A DNA stretch of 64,000 nucleotides from Niastella sp966212235 (GCA_966212235.1 CBIHPP010000005.1:310001-374000), one strand, 5' to 3'. Shown: positions 43,349 to 53,292, numbered from the stretch's first letter. The notes: generated by a model from the letters alone, not told the origin. A program made the numbers and translations.

Positions 43349-44320
43349 CTAGAAATCTTCATCGAGCGAAAACTGTTGCGAATCTTTGGTGCCCATTACA
43401 CCCGCCTTGCGATAATCGCCCACCCGCTTTTCAAAGAAGTTTGTTTTTCCCTGCAGCGAGATCATTTCCATAAAATCGAACGGATTGGTTGCATTGAACA
43501 TTTTCGGATATCCCAGCTCACCCAGCCACCTGTCGGCAACAAATTCAATATACTGTTGCATCAACTTGGCATTCATTCCGATGAGGTCAACCGGCAAAGC
43601 TTCGGTGATAAACTCTTTTTCAATACGCACCGCGTCACCAATAATACCATATACAGCTTCCTGCGTCATTTTATTACTGAGCATGCTGTACAACAAACAG
43701 GCAAACTCGCAATGTAATCCTTCGTCACGGCTGATCAGTTCATTACTGAACGTAAGGCCCGGCATGAGGCCTCTTTTCTTCAACCAGAAAATGGAACAAA
43801 AACTACCGCTGAAAAAGATGCCTTCTACTGCAGCAAAGGCAACCAGGCGTTCAGCAAAACTTCCCTGTTCAATCCAACGCAAAGCCCACTCCGCTTTCTT
43901 TTTAACTGCAGGCACGGTATCGATGGCATGAAAAAGCCTGTCCTTTTCATTTACATCCTTTACATAGGTATCAATCAATAATGCATATGTTTCGGAGTGA
44001 ATGTTTTCCATCATGATCTGAAAACCATAAAAGCAGCGTGCTTCAGGCAATTGCACTTCACTCATAAAGTTCACGGCCAGGTTTTCATTTACGATGCCAT
44101 CGCTGGCCGCAAAGAATGCCAGTACATGTGAAATAAAATGGCGTTCGCCATCATTGAGCGCAGCCCAGTCTTTCAAATCACCACTCAGATCAATCTCTTC
44201 TGCGGTCCAGAAACTGGCCTCATGTTGTTTATACATTTCCCAAATACGGGGATATTTGATTGGAAGAATAACAAAACGGTCTTTGTTCTCCTGCAACAAC
44301 ACTTCATTTTCGGTCTGCAT
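43349..44320 (-). CDS. nrdB: Class Ia ribonucleoside-diphosphate reductase, beta subunit
   Basis: NrdB (323 aa) holds the di-iron centre and tyrosyl radical. Ligands are visible as Asp in FFAASDGIVNENL, Glu and His with the radical Tyr in MENIHSETY, Glu in AAVEGIFFSGSF and Glu/His in SRDEGLHCEF. Large stretches match vertebrate R2 almost word for word (KKRGLMPGLTFSNELI, GKTNFFEKRVG). It precedes nrdA, the reverse of the E. coli order. A cobalamin riboswitch in its leader implies repression of this O2-dependent enzyme when B12 allows a class II reductase. Confidence 0.96.
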   Translation of the reverse strand: MQTENEVLLQENKDRFVILPIKYPRIWEMYKQHEASFWTAEEIDLSGDLKDWAALNDGERHFISHVLAFFAASDGIVNENLAVNFMSEVQLPEARCFYGFQIMMENIHSETYALLIDTYVKDVNEKDRLFHAIDTVPAVKKKAEWALRWIEQGSFAERLVAFAAVEGIFFSGSFCSIFWLKKRGLMPGLTFSNELISRDEGLHCEFACLLYSMLSNKMTQEAVYGIIGDAVRIEKEFITEALPVDLIGMNAKLMQQYIEFVADRWLGELGYPKMFNATNPFDFMEMISLQGKTNFFEKRVGDYRKAGVMGTKDSQQFSLDEDF

Positions 44321-44446
44321 GGACTATATTAGTTAGAGAGTTAAAAATGCGGTACGACAGCAGATAGCAACTCCTATACTTCGCGTAAAAAAGGGGAAGC
44401 ATTCATCATTTGCCGGTACCTTATCGGGAAAGTTCCAAACATCTTT

Positions 44447-44677
44447 TGTTAACGGCAGGTCTCCTGGCTTGTTGATTAGCTGAACACCTTCCCGTCTCGG
44501 CTCAGCCGAGACAGTGGTCATTAGTACGTCAGCGTAGTAAATGGCCCCCGATAACGTTCGGGTAATTTCATTCTTCCATTCACCCAACTTACAGTTGCCC
44601 GTCAGCCCGTGATTTTCACACGGTTCCCTTTTCAAGCCGGCTGATTGGTATGATATAATCAGCCGACACCGTAACAA
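44447..44677 (-). ncRNA. Cobalamin riboswitch upstream of nrdB-nrdA
   Basis: On the minus strand: AAAGGGAACCGTGTGAAAAT, CACGGGCTGACGGGCAACTG, CCACTG, GGGAAGG, and the B12 box AAGCCAGGAGACCTGCCG. A stem GTCTCGGCT/AGCCGAGAC lies within the variable region. An extra 8-bp hairpin GGCTGATT/AATCAGCC (44639-44664) sits at the 5' side. TTGTTACGG can pair with CCGTTAACAA as P1, with one bulge. Confidence 0.95.
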
Positions 44678-44696
44678 TTATTTGTAAGAACCTGTA

Positions 44697-44726
44697 CGAA
44701 AGTAGCACGACGGCGACTTAAACAAT
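44697..44726 (-). promoter_or_regulatory. Candidate promoter of the nrdB-nrdA operon
   Basis: On the minus strand ATTG (44723-44726) and TACTTTCG (44697-44704, one base off the -7 consensus) are 18 bp apart. Transcription would start about 15 nt before the riboswitch. Confidence 0.45.
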
Positions 44727-44906
44727 AAAACAGTTTTTCACAGGTGTTAATAGATTTATCACCAATGTTAAATGTATTTGAATAAAGCCAATATACTTTA
44801 TCGAAAAATGCTGCGCAATCGATGGAGAAAGAAGTAGTTACAAACATTTTTAGCGCATATGCAATACTTATACCCTAAGATGGAATTTGCTACTTTGTTC
44901 GTGGTT

Positions 44907-44937
44907 TTTGGGTATGCCATAAATTTACCGACTTTCG
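44907..44937 (+). promoter_or_regulatory. Candidate promoter of the M32 carboxypeptidase gene
   Basis: A perfect TTTG -33 (44907-44910) and a weak -7, GACTTTCG (44930-44937), are separated by 19 bp. The predicted leader is about 26 nt. Confidence 0.4.
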
Positions 44938-44968
44938 CAGCCTGTAATTAATATAAAAATCATCCGGC

Positions 44969-46477
44969 ATGACAAATACCGCTACCAGATCCCTGTATGA
45001 TGAATATATAAAAGAGATGCAAACCATTGCTGACCTACGGTATGCCGCTGCAGTGTTGCAGTGGGACCAGGAGACCTATCTTCCGCCAAAAGGCGCACCG
45101 GTTCGGGGTCAGCAGATTGCTACCCTTTCTGAAATAGCTCATAAATATTTCACTGCAGATAAACTGGGCGCACAGTTACAGGAATTGTTGGCGGGTGATA
45201 CTTTGGCGTTCAATGAAAAAAGAAATGTGGAGCTTACCTGGCAGGATTATTCCAAACAAAAAAAATTCCCGTCTTCTTTTGTACGCACACTCGCCGAAGC
45301 GGTGAATAAAAGCTTTCATAGCTGGATGGAAGCCCGAAAAGCAAATAATTTTTCGGTTTTTGCAAAAGATCTGGCTCACCTGATAGAATTAAAAAAACAG
45401 GAAGCCGATATGCTGGGCTATGAACAGCATCCCTACAACGCCCTGCTCGACGACCATGACAAAGGCGCAACCGTTCAATTGCTCGATGGGGTGTTTGCAG
45501 CTATTCAACAACCATTGAAAGATCTGTTGACGAAAATTGCCGCCCAGCCACCCGCTGATGACAGCTTTTTGCACCAGCATTTTGATAAAGAAAAACAATG
45601 GCAGTTTGGTTTGCAGGTAGTGAAGGAACTGGGTTATGATATGGAGGCAGGCAGGCAGGATATTTCTGAACACCCTTTTACTACCAATTTTAACAGCCAG
45701 GATGTGCGTATTACCACGCGCATCGATGAAAATGACCTCAGTAATATGGTGTGGAGTTGTATTCACGAAGCGGGTCATGCTTTATATGAACAGGGACTGC
45801 CGTTGACCTCATATGGTTTACCGCTGGGAGAACCTGCTTCTTATACCATTCATGAATCACAATCGCGCCTGTGGGAAAACCATGTTGGCCGAAGCCGGGC
45901 CTTTTGCGAACGCTGGCTGCCGGTACTGCAGCAATACTTTCCCCAGCAACTGGGAAATGTTTCTGTTGAACAATTTTATAAAGGCATTAATAAGGTACAA
46001 CCTTCGCTTATTCGTACAGAAGCAGATGAACTTACCTATCATTTTCATATCAAGATCCGGTATGAACTGGAAAAGCTGTTGATCGGGGGATCAATGGATG
46101 TAAAAGATATTCCGGCTTACTGGAATGAGCAATACCGGCAATTGATGGGGGTTCAGGTACCTGACGACAAACAAGGCTGCCTGCAGGATGTGCACTGGAG
46201 TCATGGAAGCTTTGGTTATTTCCCTACCTATAGTTTGGGAAGCTTTTACGCCGCTCAGTTCTACCACTGTGCAAATCAGTCGATTACAAATTTAGAGGAG
46301 CAAATAAAACAAGGCAATACAACTCCTTTGTTACAATGGCTTCGTACCAGTGTACATATAAAAGGGCGGCGCTATACGAGCGAGGAATTGTGTAAAGATA
46401 TATGCGAAGAAACCCTGAATATTCAATATTTTACAGGCTATTTACTTGGAAAATACAAAGATATTTACAAATTTTAA
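44969..46477 (+). CDS. M32 family metallocarboxypeptidase
   Basis: This 502-aa cytoplasmic carboxypeptidase (thermostable carboxypeptidase Taq type) removes C-terminal residues. Family motifs are in order: DVRITTRIDENDLSNMVWS, zinc site HEAGHALYEQG (HExxH), the downstream Glu in TIHESQSRLWENHVGRS, and IRTEADELTYHFHIKIRYE (read in part). The length matches the family. A TTTG-N19-GACTTTCG promoter precedes it. The lipoprotein gene follows after 33 bp. Confidence 0.94.
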   Translation: MTNTATRSLYDEYIKEMQTIADLRYAAAVLQWDQETYLPPKGAPVRGQQIATLSEIAHKYFTADKLGAQLQELLAGDTLAFNEKRNVELTWQDYSKQKKFPSSFVRTLAEAVNKSFHSWMEARKANNFSVFAKDLAHLIELKKQEADMLGYEQHPYNALLDDHDKGATVQLLDGVFAAIQQPLKDLLTKIAAQPPADDSFLHQHFDKEKQWQFGLQVVKELGYDMEAGRQDISEHPFTTNFNSQDVRITTRIDENDLSNMVWSCIHEAGHALYEQGLPLTSYGLPLGEPASYTIHESQSRLWENHVGRSRAFCERWLPVLQQYFPQQLGNVSVEQFYKGINKVQPSLIRTEADELTYHFHIKIRYELEKLLIGGSMDVKDIPAYWNEQYRQLMGVQVPDDKQGCLQDVHWSHGSFGYFPTYSLGSFYAAQFYHCANQSITNLEEQIKQGNTTPLLQWLRTSVHIKGRRYTSEELCKDICEETLNIQYFTGYLLGKYKDIYKF

Positions 46478-46510
46478 TATTTGTAACCAGGCAAAGTCAA
46501 AGTCTGTACT

Positions 46511-46930
46511 ATGAAGAAGCTTCAACCTCTGATCTTGACAGGGTGCCTTGCCCTGTTTATCTCCATGTCGTGCAAAAAGGCTATTGAAAAAAAAGCACAG
46601 GACATGATCATGGATGCGATCACCAATGGAGAATGGATCGTAGAACAGTACTTTGAGAATGGTAACAATGCTTCCAGCCAGTTTCTGAACTATTCTTTCA
46701 GGTTTTATGAAAATGGAACTTTAACCAGTACCATCAGCAACACAGCTACCGATGGCACCTGGGTACCGAATACGACTGAGTACACTATTGTTACTGAGTT
46801 TCCTACGGCAACCGATCCGTTGAAAAAACTAAACGGATTATGGAAGATAAAAGACAGTTACTGGGATTTTGTAAAAGCAGAAAGGGCAACAGCCAGTGGT
46901 ACCGATGTACTAATGTTGCGTAAAAAATAA
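46511..46930 (+). CDS. Small lipocalin-like lipoprotein
   Basis: This 139-aa protein has a lipoprotein signal with lipobox ISMSC (Cys 21) and a beta-rich mature part: GEWIVEQYFENGNN, FLNYSFRFYENGTLTS, TDGTWVPNTTEYTIV, KLNGLWKIKDSYWDFVK. This is the pattern of Bacteroidota lipocalin-like (DUF4923/DUF5004-type) lipoproteins of unknown ligand. The family assignment is tentative. It follows the M32 gene closely on the same strand. Confidence 0.72.
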   Translation: MKKLQPLILTGCLALFISMSCKKAIEKKAQDMIMDAITNGEWIVEQYFENGNNASSQFLNYSFRFYENGTLTSTISNTATDGTWVPNTTEYTIVTEFPTATDPLKKLNGLWKIKDSYWDFVKAERATASGTDVLMLRKK

Positions 46931-47353
46931 ATCCGGAAGACTTTATCCCAACGAGGTTTATATATTTCTCGTATAAATAAGTTGACACAAACAGGTTATA
47001 AGTTTACCCCACACTCCTTATTAACCGACAACTTATCAACGGATAAGCCTCAACCCTGAATATCCTATTTAATTCATCAGACTACAATCCGATACCCCAC
47101 GATTAACGTATTGCCCAACAACTGGTTAAGAACTGATCATATGTTCTGTGTAAGACTTTGCGGTTAAATTATATTTACTTGTATAAATATAATTTCCCGG
47201 GAACAAGGTTTGCATGGGATACGGTCATTCTGTGCGGAAGGGGGCGTACCTGCCTATAACCATAAAACAGTTTTGCACTTGAGTACTATTGAACTAGCTA
47301 CTTGTGATAACCGGATGTGCTTGCCGGTTCGGTTTTCCAGGGTAACCCGGCGA
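46931..47353. other. 423-bp gap upstream of the PKD cargo gene, with AT-rich inverted repeat
   Basis: No gene is evident. At 47166-47195 AAATTATATTTA and TAAATATAATTT form a perfect 12-bp inverted repeat around CTTGTA, about 160 bp upstream of the chosen start. An open frame from 47210 continues into the gene, but its first 48 codons do not look like a signal peptide. Confidence 0.5.
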
Positions 47354-50300
47354 ATGCTTTTCAGATCATGGCTCTGCTTACCATTCATATTGTTTTTCTC
47401 ATTACATGGATTTGCGCAAACAATGGTTCCCAACTTTTCTGCCAGCTCAACGTCGGGCTGCGCGCCATTGTATGTTAATTTTAGCGACTTAACTACCGGC
47501 AATCCTAAATTCTGGAACTGGGATTTCGGGAACGGGACCTTATCAAATGTGCAAAATCCCGGTGTAACATATGGTCAGCCTGGCACCTATTCGGTTAAGT
47601 TAGTTGTTCGTAATGCCGATGGCACCACCGGTATTACAAAAACCAATTACATTACCGTTTACCCCTCGCCTTCAGCTAATTTCTCTGCCAATCTTACAAC
47701 AGGCTGCGTACCGGTAAATATTCAGTTTAGCGATCGAAGCACGACTACTACCGGCAATATCGTATCGTGGGAATGGGATTTTGGTGACGGCGCCAAAAGT
47801 ACAGCCCAAAACCCGTCACATACTTATAACAATACCGGTTTTTATAATGTTACGCTTACGGTTACCAGCAGTACGGGCTGTAAAAATGTTTATACGGTCG
47901 GTCGCTTTATACGAATTGTATCTGGTGTTAAAGCTGAATTTACCAACAACAAACCGACTAGTTGCCAGGGCCCGTATAACATCACTTTTGCCAATCAATC
48001 CAGCGGTCCGGGCAATATGACTTTTCAATGGGACCTCGGCAACGGCAATAACTCAACCGCAAGCGCCCCGAGTACAACCTATGCCGCCGGTACATACAAT
48101 GTAACACTTACCGCCATCAGTGAATTCGGCTGTATAGGAACCATTACCAAACCTGTAGTACTGGATGGACCTGCCACTTCTATTACAGCGCCAGATACTG
48201 TTTGCGTGAATGAAAAAGTATCTTTTGTAAATAACTCAACGATTGCGCCGCAAAAAACAATATGGGATTTTGGCAATGGTCAACAATCCATTAAAACCGA
48301 TGATAATACAGTTTATACAACCCCGGGCGATTATACCGTAAAGCTGTTCAATATGTACGCTGCGTGTAAAGATTCGGCGGTTAAAAATATCTATGTGCGA
48401 CCCGGCCCCACGGTCGATTTCACTTCTACCAATGCTGCAGCCTGTAAACCACCCTTGAGCGTAACCTTCCAGGATGCTTCACCAGTTCCTATTACCAAAT
48501 GGGAATGGGATTTTGGCGATGGTAGCACCGGCTCAGGATCACCCGTTACCCATCAGTATAATTCGGCTGGTAACTTTAATGTGTCAATTATATTCTCAGA
48601 TAATAAAGGTTGTGAAGGAAAGATCACCAAACCGGCGGTCATACAAATTGTGCCACCAACGGTGAAGATCACCAATGTATTTGCCGGCGGTTGTGTACCT
48701 TACAACCACGTTCCCACCGCTGCTGTTACTGCAGTAGATGGAATAGCATCTTATTCATGGGATTTTGGCGATGGTACTGTGATAACCGGAACGAACCCGA
48801 GTCCACCGCACACCTATACCACAACCGGTATTTATGATGTTAAGTTAACAATTACCACCAATGGAGGTTGTACAGCAACGACCACCGACGCAGGAGGTGT
48901 AAAAGTGGGCACTCCGCCGGCCACCAATTTCAGTATGTCGGCTACAGATGTTTGTGCCTCCGACACCATGCATTTCACGGATTTGACACCACAGCCTGTG
49001 GATGACTGGTTATGGAATTTTGGTGATGGCGGTAGCTCCAAACAAAAAAATCCAACGCATGTATTTGGCGATTCCGGTACATTTACCGTTAAATTAACGG
49101 CATTTAATAATCGCTGCCCCTTCATCAGCACCGGGCAGGTGATTCACATAAAACCACCGATCGCAAAATTTGATTTCACCATTAACTGCGGCAACCTGAC
49201 AGTACCATTTACCGACCAATCTAAAACAGATCCCACCTATGGTGCTATAAGCTATTTTTGGAATTTTGGCAACGGCGCAACTTCTATCCTGCAAAACCCT
49301 ACAAACATATTCCCGGGGTATGGTTTGTATCCGGTTACACTTTCAGTAACAAACGGCTCCTGTACCAATATTTATACCGATACCGTGAAACTGATCAAAG
49401 AAGTGGCCAATTTTACAGTTGCGTCCATCGTGTGTAAGAATAAGCCATTTTTGATCACATCTACCAATTCGCAGCAGTACATTACCAAATATGAATGGTC
49501 GATCGACGGTAATCCCTGGGCTATAGGCGGCATTACATATTCACCCAATCTTGCAACGCCCGGCGTACACAGCATTGGGTTGGTAATAACTGATATCAAC
49601 GGCTGTACCGATACTTTAGTTAATGCGAATGCAGTAACCGTAACCGGCCCGGTAGCCAACTTTACCGCAGCTTCAGCTGGCGGTTGCAAAAATGCCATCA
49701 TTACGTTCAACGATCATTCTACCATGAGCAGTGCTGGTAGCGCATTAATAAAATGGACCTTCGACTTCGGTGATAGCAAAACGCAATCGTTCAACAGCGC
49801 TCCATTCACACATACCTATACCGATACCGGTGACTTTGTTCCGAAGTTAACTGTAGAAGATGCCATGGGTTGCATTGATACCTACAAACTTCCTGACACC
49901 ATTTTCATATCAACGCCTGTGGCCGATTTTACTTCGGATTATGATACCATCTGCCCCACATCGAACGTACAGTTTACCGATGCCTCCAGTGGTAAAGGAC
50001 TGACGTACCTTTGGGAATTTGGTAATGGCGGCACTTCAACTGTAAAAGATCCTGTGTACAAATATGGTGGCAACAATGCCACCTATAGTGTTAAACTGGA
50101 AGTAACCGATCGCGGTGGTTGTAAAGCTTCGGTCAACCGTACCAACTATATCACAACCATTAAGCCGGTACCTGCATTTGATATCCAGGATACACTTACT
50201 ATTTGTCCGCCCCTTGAAACCAAGTTTATATTCAAGGGCAGCAACTACGAATCCTTTGAATGGGCCTTTGGAGATGGCAGTACTTCTTCCTTAATGAACC

Positions 50301-51691
50301 CAACACATTTTTATAATACGTATGGCGATTTCAAGCCCCAACTAATTTTAACAGGTTATGGCGGCTGCAAAGACTCGGTAGGCGCAAACGTGCATGTGTA
50401 CAATCCCGGCTCGGTTACTACCCTCAATTATAGTCCGCTAGGCGCGTGTAATGAATTAATGGTTGACTTTACGCTTGTACCCATACCCAATTTAAAGTAC
50501 ACATTTATTTTTGGCGATGGCACTTCAGATACCACTATGCCTACCACTTTTCAACACTTTTATAAATCCCCGGCCTTTTATGGCCCTGCTGTACAATATA
50601 CCGACAAGCAAGGTTGTATAGCCGGTGTCTTCGGTCCTGCCATTAAAGTCATAGGCGCCGATCCATTCTTTGGCGTTGACAGAAAAAAATTCTGTGATTC
50701 CGGTGTTGTTTTTTTTACAAACTACACCATTGGCAACGATCCGGTCGTGAGCAGGACCTGGGATTTCGGCGATGGTTCGCCCACCACGTCAATAGTTGAT
50801 CCTACTCACCAATATCAGCAACCAGGTACTTTTGTCGTTTCACAATCGGTAACAACCCAGCAGGGTTGCGGTAAAACCATTACCGATACAATACGGGTGT
50901 ACCGCACCCCGGATCCCTACATAACCGGTGACAGTATTGGTTGTTTGAATGCAACACTTAACCTGCAGGGTATGCTCGCCGTGCCCGACACAGCTATTAC
51001 CTGGAAATGGACACTCCCCAACAACAACACAGTGTCAACCCAAAACATAGCGCTAAACTTTCAGAACAGCGGCAATTACCTTGTAAAACTACAGGCCACC
51101 AACCTGTTCGGTTGTACCGACACTACCAGTAAAAACCTGTTCGTGCCCTCTATACCGGCTATTACAATTGTTGACAACCCGGTTATACCGGTAAGTACCG
51201 GTGTAACATTGCCCGTACAATATGGACATGAAGTGGTGAGTTATAACTGGACGCCAGCCAGGAACCTGAGCTGTACCGATTGCCCTACCCCATATGCCAA
51301 TCCTAAATTTACCACTACCTATACCGTTAAAGTAGCAAATGAATACGGCTGTACCAATAAAGAAGACATTACAGTAACAGTCGTATGTAATGGGTTAAAC
51401 TATTTTGTACCTAATACGTTCTCACCAAACGGCGATGGCGTGAATGATATTTTTGCACCACGCGGCGTTGGTTTAACTCGGGTGAACAGCATGCGGATTT
51501 TTAACCGCTGGGGCGAAATGGTATATGAAAGAATGAACTTTTTGGCCAATGACCGTACCCCAACCGGCGGCTGGGATGGCACCTTCAAAGGTAAGCCTGC
51601 CAGCGCCGATGTATATGTTTATATCATAGAATTTGTGTGTGAAAATGCCGCTATTATTCCTGTTAAAGGCAATGTGGCATTGGTACGATAA
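47354..51691 (+). CDS. Giant PKD-repeat protein with type B T9SS sorting domain (gliding-motility-associated C-terminal domain)
   Basis: This 1445-aa secreted surface protein has a signal peptide (MLFRSWLCLPFILFFSLHGFAQ in part). About 13 to 15 tandem PKD-like beta-sandwich repeats follow, each marked by a W-x-F-G-x-G core (WDFGNG, WDFGDG, WEFGNG and degenerate forms such as WSIDGN). The C-terminal 90 residues are the CHU_C/type B sorting domain: VPNTFSPNGDGVNDIF, MRIFNRWGEMVYE, GWDGTFKGKPASADVYVYII. It should be exported by the type IX system and attached to the cell surface. ATG 47354 is preferred since it directly precedes the signal peptide. A PorP/SprF gene follows by 24 bp. Confidence 0.93.
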   Translation: MLFRSWLCLPFILFFSLHGFAQTMVPNFSASSTSGCAPLYVNFSDLTTGNPKFWNWDFGNGTLSNVQNPGVTYGQPGTYSVKLVVRNADGTTGITKTNYITVYPSPSANFSANLTTGCVPVNIQFSDRSTTTTGNIVSWEWDFGDGAKSTAQNPSHTYNNTGFYNVTLTVTSSTGCKNVYTVGRFIRIVSGVKAEFTNNKPTSCQGPYNITFANQSSGPGNMTFQWDLGNGNNSTASAPSTTYAAGTYNVTLTAISEFGCIGTITKPVVLDGPATSITAPDTVCVNEKVSFVNNSTIAPQKTIWDFGNGQQSIKTDDNTVYTTPGDYTVKLFNMYAACKDSAVKNIYVRPGPTVDFTSTNAAACKPPLSVTFQDASPVPITKWEWDFGDGSTGSGSPVTHQYNSAGNFNVSIIFSDNKGCEGKITKPAVIQIVPPTVKITNVFAGGCVPYNHVPTAAVTAVDGIASYSWDFGDGTVITGTNPSPPHTYTTTGIYDVKLTITTNGGCTATTTDAGGVKVGTPPATNFSMSATDVCASDTMHFTDLTPQPVDDWLWNFGDGGSSKQKNPTHVFGDSGTFTVKLTAFNNRCPFISTGQVIHIKPPIAKFDFTINCGNLTVPFTDQSKTDPTYGAISYFWNFGNGATSILQNPTNIFPGYGLYPVTLSVTNGSCTNIYTDTVKLIKEVANFTVASIVCKNKPFLITSTNSQQYITKYEWSIDGNPWAIGGITYSPNLATPGVHSIGLVITDINGCTDTLVNANAVTVTGPVANFTAASAGGCKNAIITFNDHSTMSSAGSALIKWTFDFGDSKTQSFNSAPFTHTYTDTGDFVPKLTVEDAMGCIDTYKLPDTIFISTPVADFTSDYDTICPTSNVQFTDASSGKGLTYLWEFGNGGTSTVKDPVYKYGGNNATYSVKLEVTDRGGCKASVNRTNYITTIKPVPAFDIQDTLTICPPLETKFIFKGSNYESFEWAFGDGSTSSLMNPTHFYNTYGDFKPQLILTGYGGCKDSVGANVHVYNPGSVTTLNYSPLGACNELMVDFTLVPIPNLKYTFIFGDGTSDTTMPTTFQHFYKSPAFYGPAVQYTDKQGCIAGVFGPAIKVIGADPFFGVDRKKFCDSGVVFFTNYTIGNDPVVSRTWDFGDGSPTTSIVDPTHQYQQPGTFVVSQSVTTQQGCGKTITDTIRVYRTPDPYITGDSIGCLNATLNLQGMLAVPDTAITWKWTLPNNNTVSTQNIALNFQNSGNYLVKLQATNLFGCTDTTSKNLFVPSIPAITIVDNPVIPVSTGVTLPVQYGHEVVSYNWTPARNLSCTDCPTPYANPKFTTTYTVKVANEYGCTNKEDITVTVVCNGLNYFVPNTFSPNGDGVNDIFAPRGVGLTRVNSMRIFNRWGEMVYERMNFLANDRTPTGGWDGTFKGKPASADVYVYIIEFVCENAAIIPVKGNVALVR

Positions 51692-51715
51692 CATTAACAT
51701 CAAAAAAACCCAATT

Positions 51716-52759
51716 ATGATTTCCGGCCTTAGCTATAAACGATCCTTTGCCGGTTTTATATTGTTGCTTTCCTTGCTGAACGCAAAAGGGCAGGATATTC
51801 ATTTTTCGCAATTCTTTGAAGCTCCTTTGTTACGCAACCCATCGCTTGCCGGTATTTACACTGGTGACTATCGCATTCAGGGTGTGTACCGCGATCAATG
51901 GAACAGTATTACCAATGCATATAGAACAGGTTCGCTGAACGCAGAATATAAAATGCACGTAGGTGTTGGCAATGATTTTATAACAACCGGCCTGCAGGCA
52001 GTCTTTGATAAAGCAGGTACCGTGGGTTTAACGACCACCCAAATTCTTCCTGCGCTCAATTATCATAAATCGTTGAGCAATGAAAAAACCATGTACCTGT
52101 CGCTGGGTTTCATGGGCGGATTGATCCGCAAAAGCATTGACATAACCAAGATAACCACTGATAACCAGTACAGCGGTGGTGGCTACGATGGTACATTGCC
52201 AACCGGGGAAAACTTTTTATCGCCGAACTATACTACCTGGGATGCCAGCGTGGGCATGAGCTTCAACACGACCTTTGGGCCCGATCAGGCAAACAGTTTG
52301 TTCATCGGTGGCGCCTACCATCATTTGAACCGGCCGAAAAATTCTTTTTATCACAATAGAAGCATTGAACTGAATGCCAAGTATGTGGCTTCGGTAGGTA
52401 TTAAATGGAGCATCGATGATCTTTCAGCCGTTACCCTGCAAGCCGATCATTCGGTACAGGGCAATTATACAGAAACCATCGGGGGTGCTTTATACTCCTA
52501 TAAACTAGGATACGATTTAGACAACAACCCTACTTATACTTTGAGTGGAGGTTTGTTCTTACGCTGGAAAGATGCGCTGGTGCCGGTGCTGAAAATAGAA
52601 TGGGGCAACCTGTCCACGGCATTAAGCTATGACGTAAACGTATCGCCATTGAAAACGGCCAGCATGGGTCGTGGCGGGTTTGAACTATCACTCTGTTATA
52701 TTGGCTTCCTGCATCACGATAACAGCAGTGAATATAAAATGTTATGTCCGAAATTTTAG
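51716..52759 (+). CDS. PorP/SprF family type IX secretion outer-membrane protein
   Basis: This 347-aa outer-membrane barrel protein has a signal peptide ending NAKGQ and the family start DIHFSQFFEAPLLRNPSLAGIY, then QGVYRDQWNSIT. Ends in aromatic residues (CPKF). PorP/SprF paralogues are usually encoded next to type B sorting-domain cargo and are needed for its attachment or export, as is the case here with the giant PKD gene 24 bp upstream. The two very likely form an operon. Confidence 0.93.
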   Translation: MISGLSYKRSFAGFILLLSLLNAKGQDIHFSQFFEAPLLRNPSLAGIYTGDYRIQGVYRDQWNSITNAYRTGSLNAEYKMHVGVGNDFITTGLQAVFDKAGTVGLTTTQILPALNYHKSLSNEKTMYLSLGFMGGLIRKSIDITKITTDNQYSGGGYDGTLPTGENFLSPNYTTWDASVGMSFNTTFGPDQANSLFIGGAYHHLNRPKNSFYHNRSIELNAKYVASVGIKWSIDDLSAVTLQADHSVQGNYTETIGGALYSYKLGYDLDNNPTYTLSGGLFLRWKDALVPVLKIEWGNLSTALSYDVNVSPLKTASMGRGGFELSLCYIGFLHHDNSSEYKMLCPKF

Positions 52760-53292
52760 TAAGGGGTTGACCTGAATGGTCATATTGGTCGAATATCGGC
52801 TAACACAAAGTAAATCAACCAATGGTATACAAATATTAAGTGGTTAAAAGACAATTATTGAGTTTCCCAAACGCCATTCGCATAGCTATGAGCTATTGGT
52901 TTTGCATAAAACATCACTCATTTGGGTAAAAGATGGTTACCCCACCATTGCGGCCAATTATTTTACAACAATCAGATACTCAGGCCAGTCATTTCAACCG
53001 CCGTGATTATGAAGCCTTTCGGCCCAAAATAATCAAGGGGCGAACAAATTAATCATGCAATCGTTTGTTGAAAATTTAGAAATTCCTGTAACTAAACAGT
53101 ACAAAACCCATTGACAGGTACACTTATTGTAATATAGACAATACTGCTATTCCGTTATCCTTCTGCGAACCCATTCCTTTGTGCCAGCCTGCTTCCACCT
53201 TTATTTCCAAGTCCTGGAAAACTATTCCACAAAGAAGTTTTTTTTGTGTTTGTTATTTATAATTCGCTGATAAAATCTTAAATTTAATAAAC
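52760..53292. other. 533-bp gap without recognisable genes
   Basis: I see no convincing reading frame, perfect TAnnTTTG box or strong terminator. A weak CACAAA/TTTGTG pair lies at 53228-53248 near a T8 run. Base composition resembles other gaps. Confidence 0.4.

Noticed and set aside
44333..44677. A 114-codon minus-strand frame upstream of nrdB, beginning MLRCRLIISYQSAG
   Set aside because: It is a translation of the cobalamin riboswitch (KREPCENHGLTGN corresponds to the aptamer core), a common false gene.
47210..47353. Upstream start (47210) for the giant PKD protein
   Set aside because: The extra 48 residues place a signal peptide internally. The ATG at 47354 begins exactly at a normal signal peptide.
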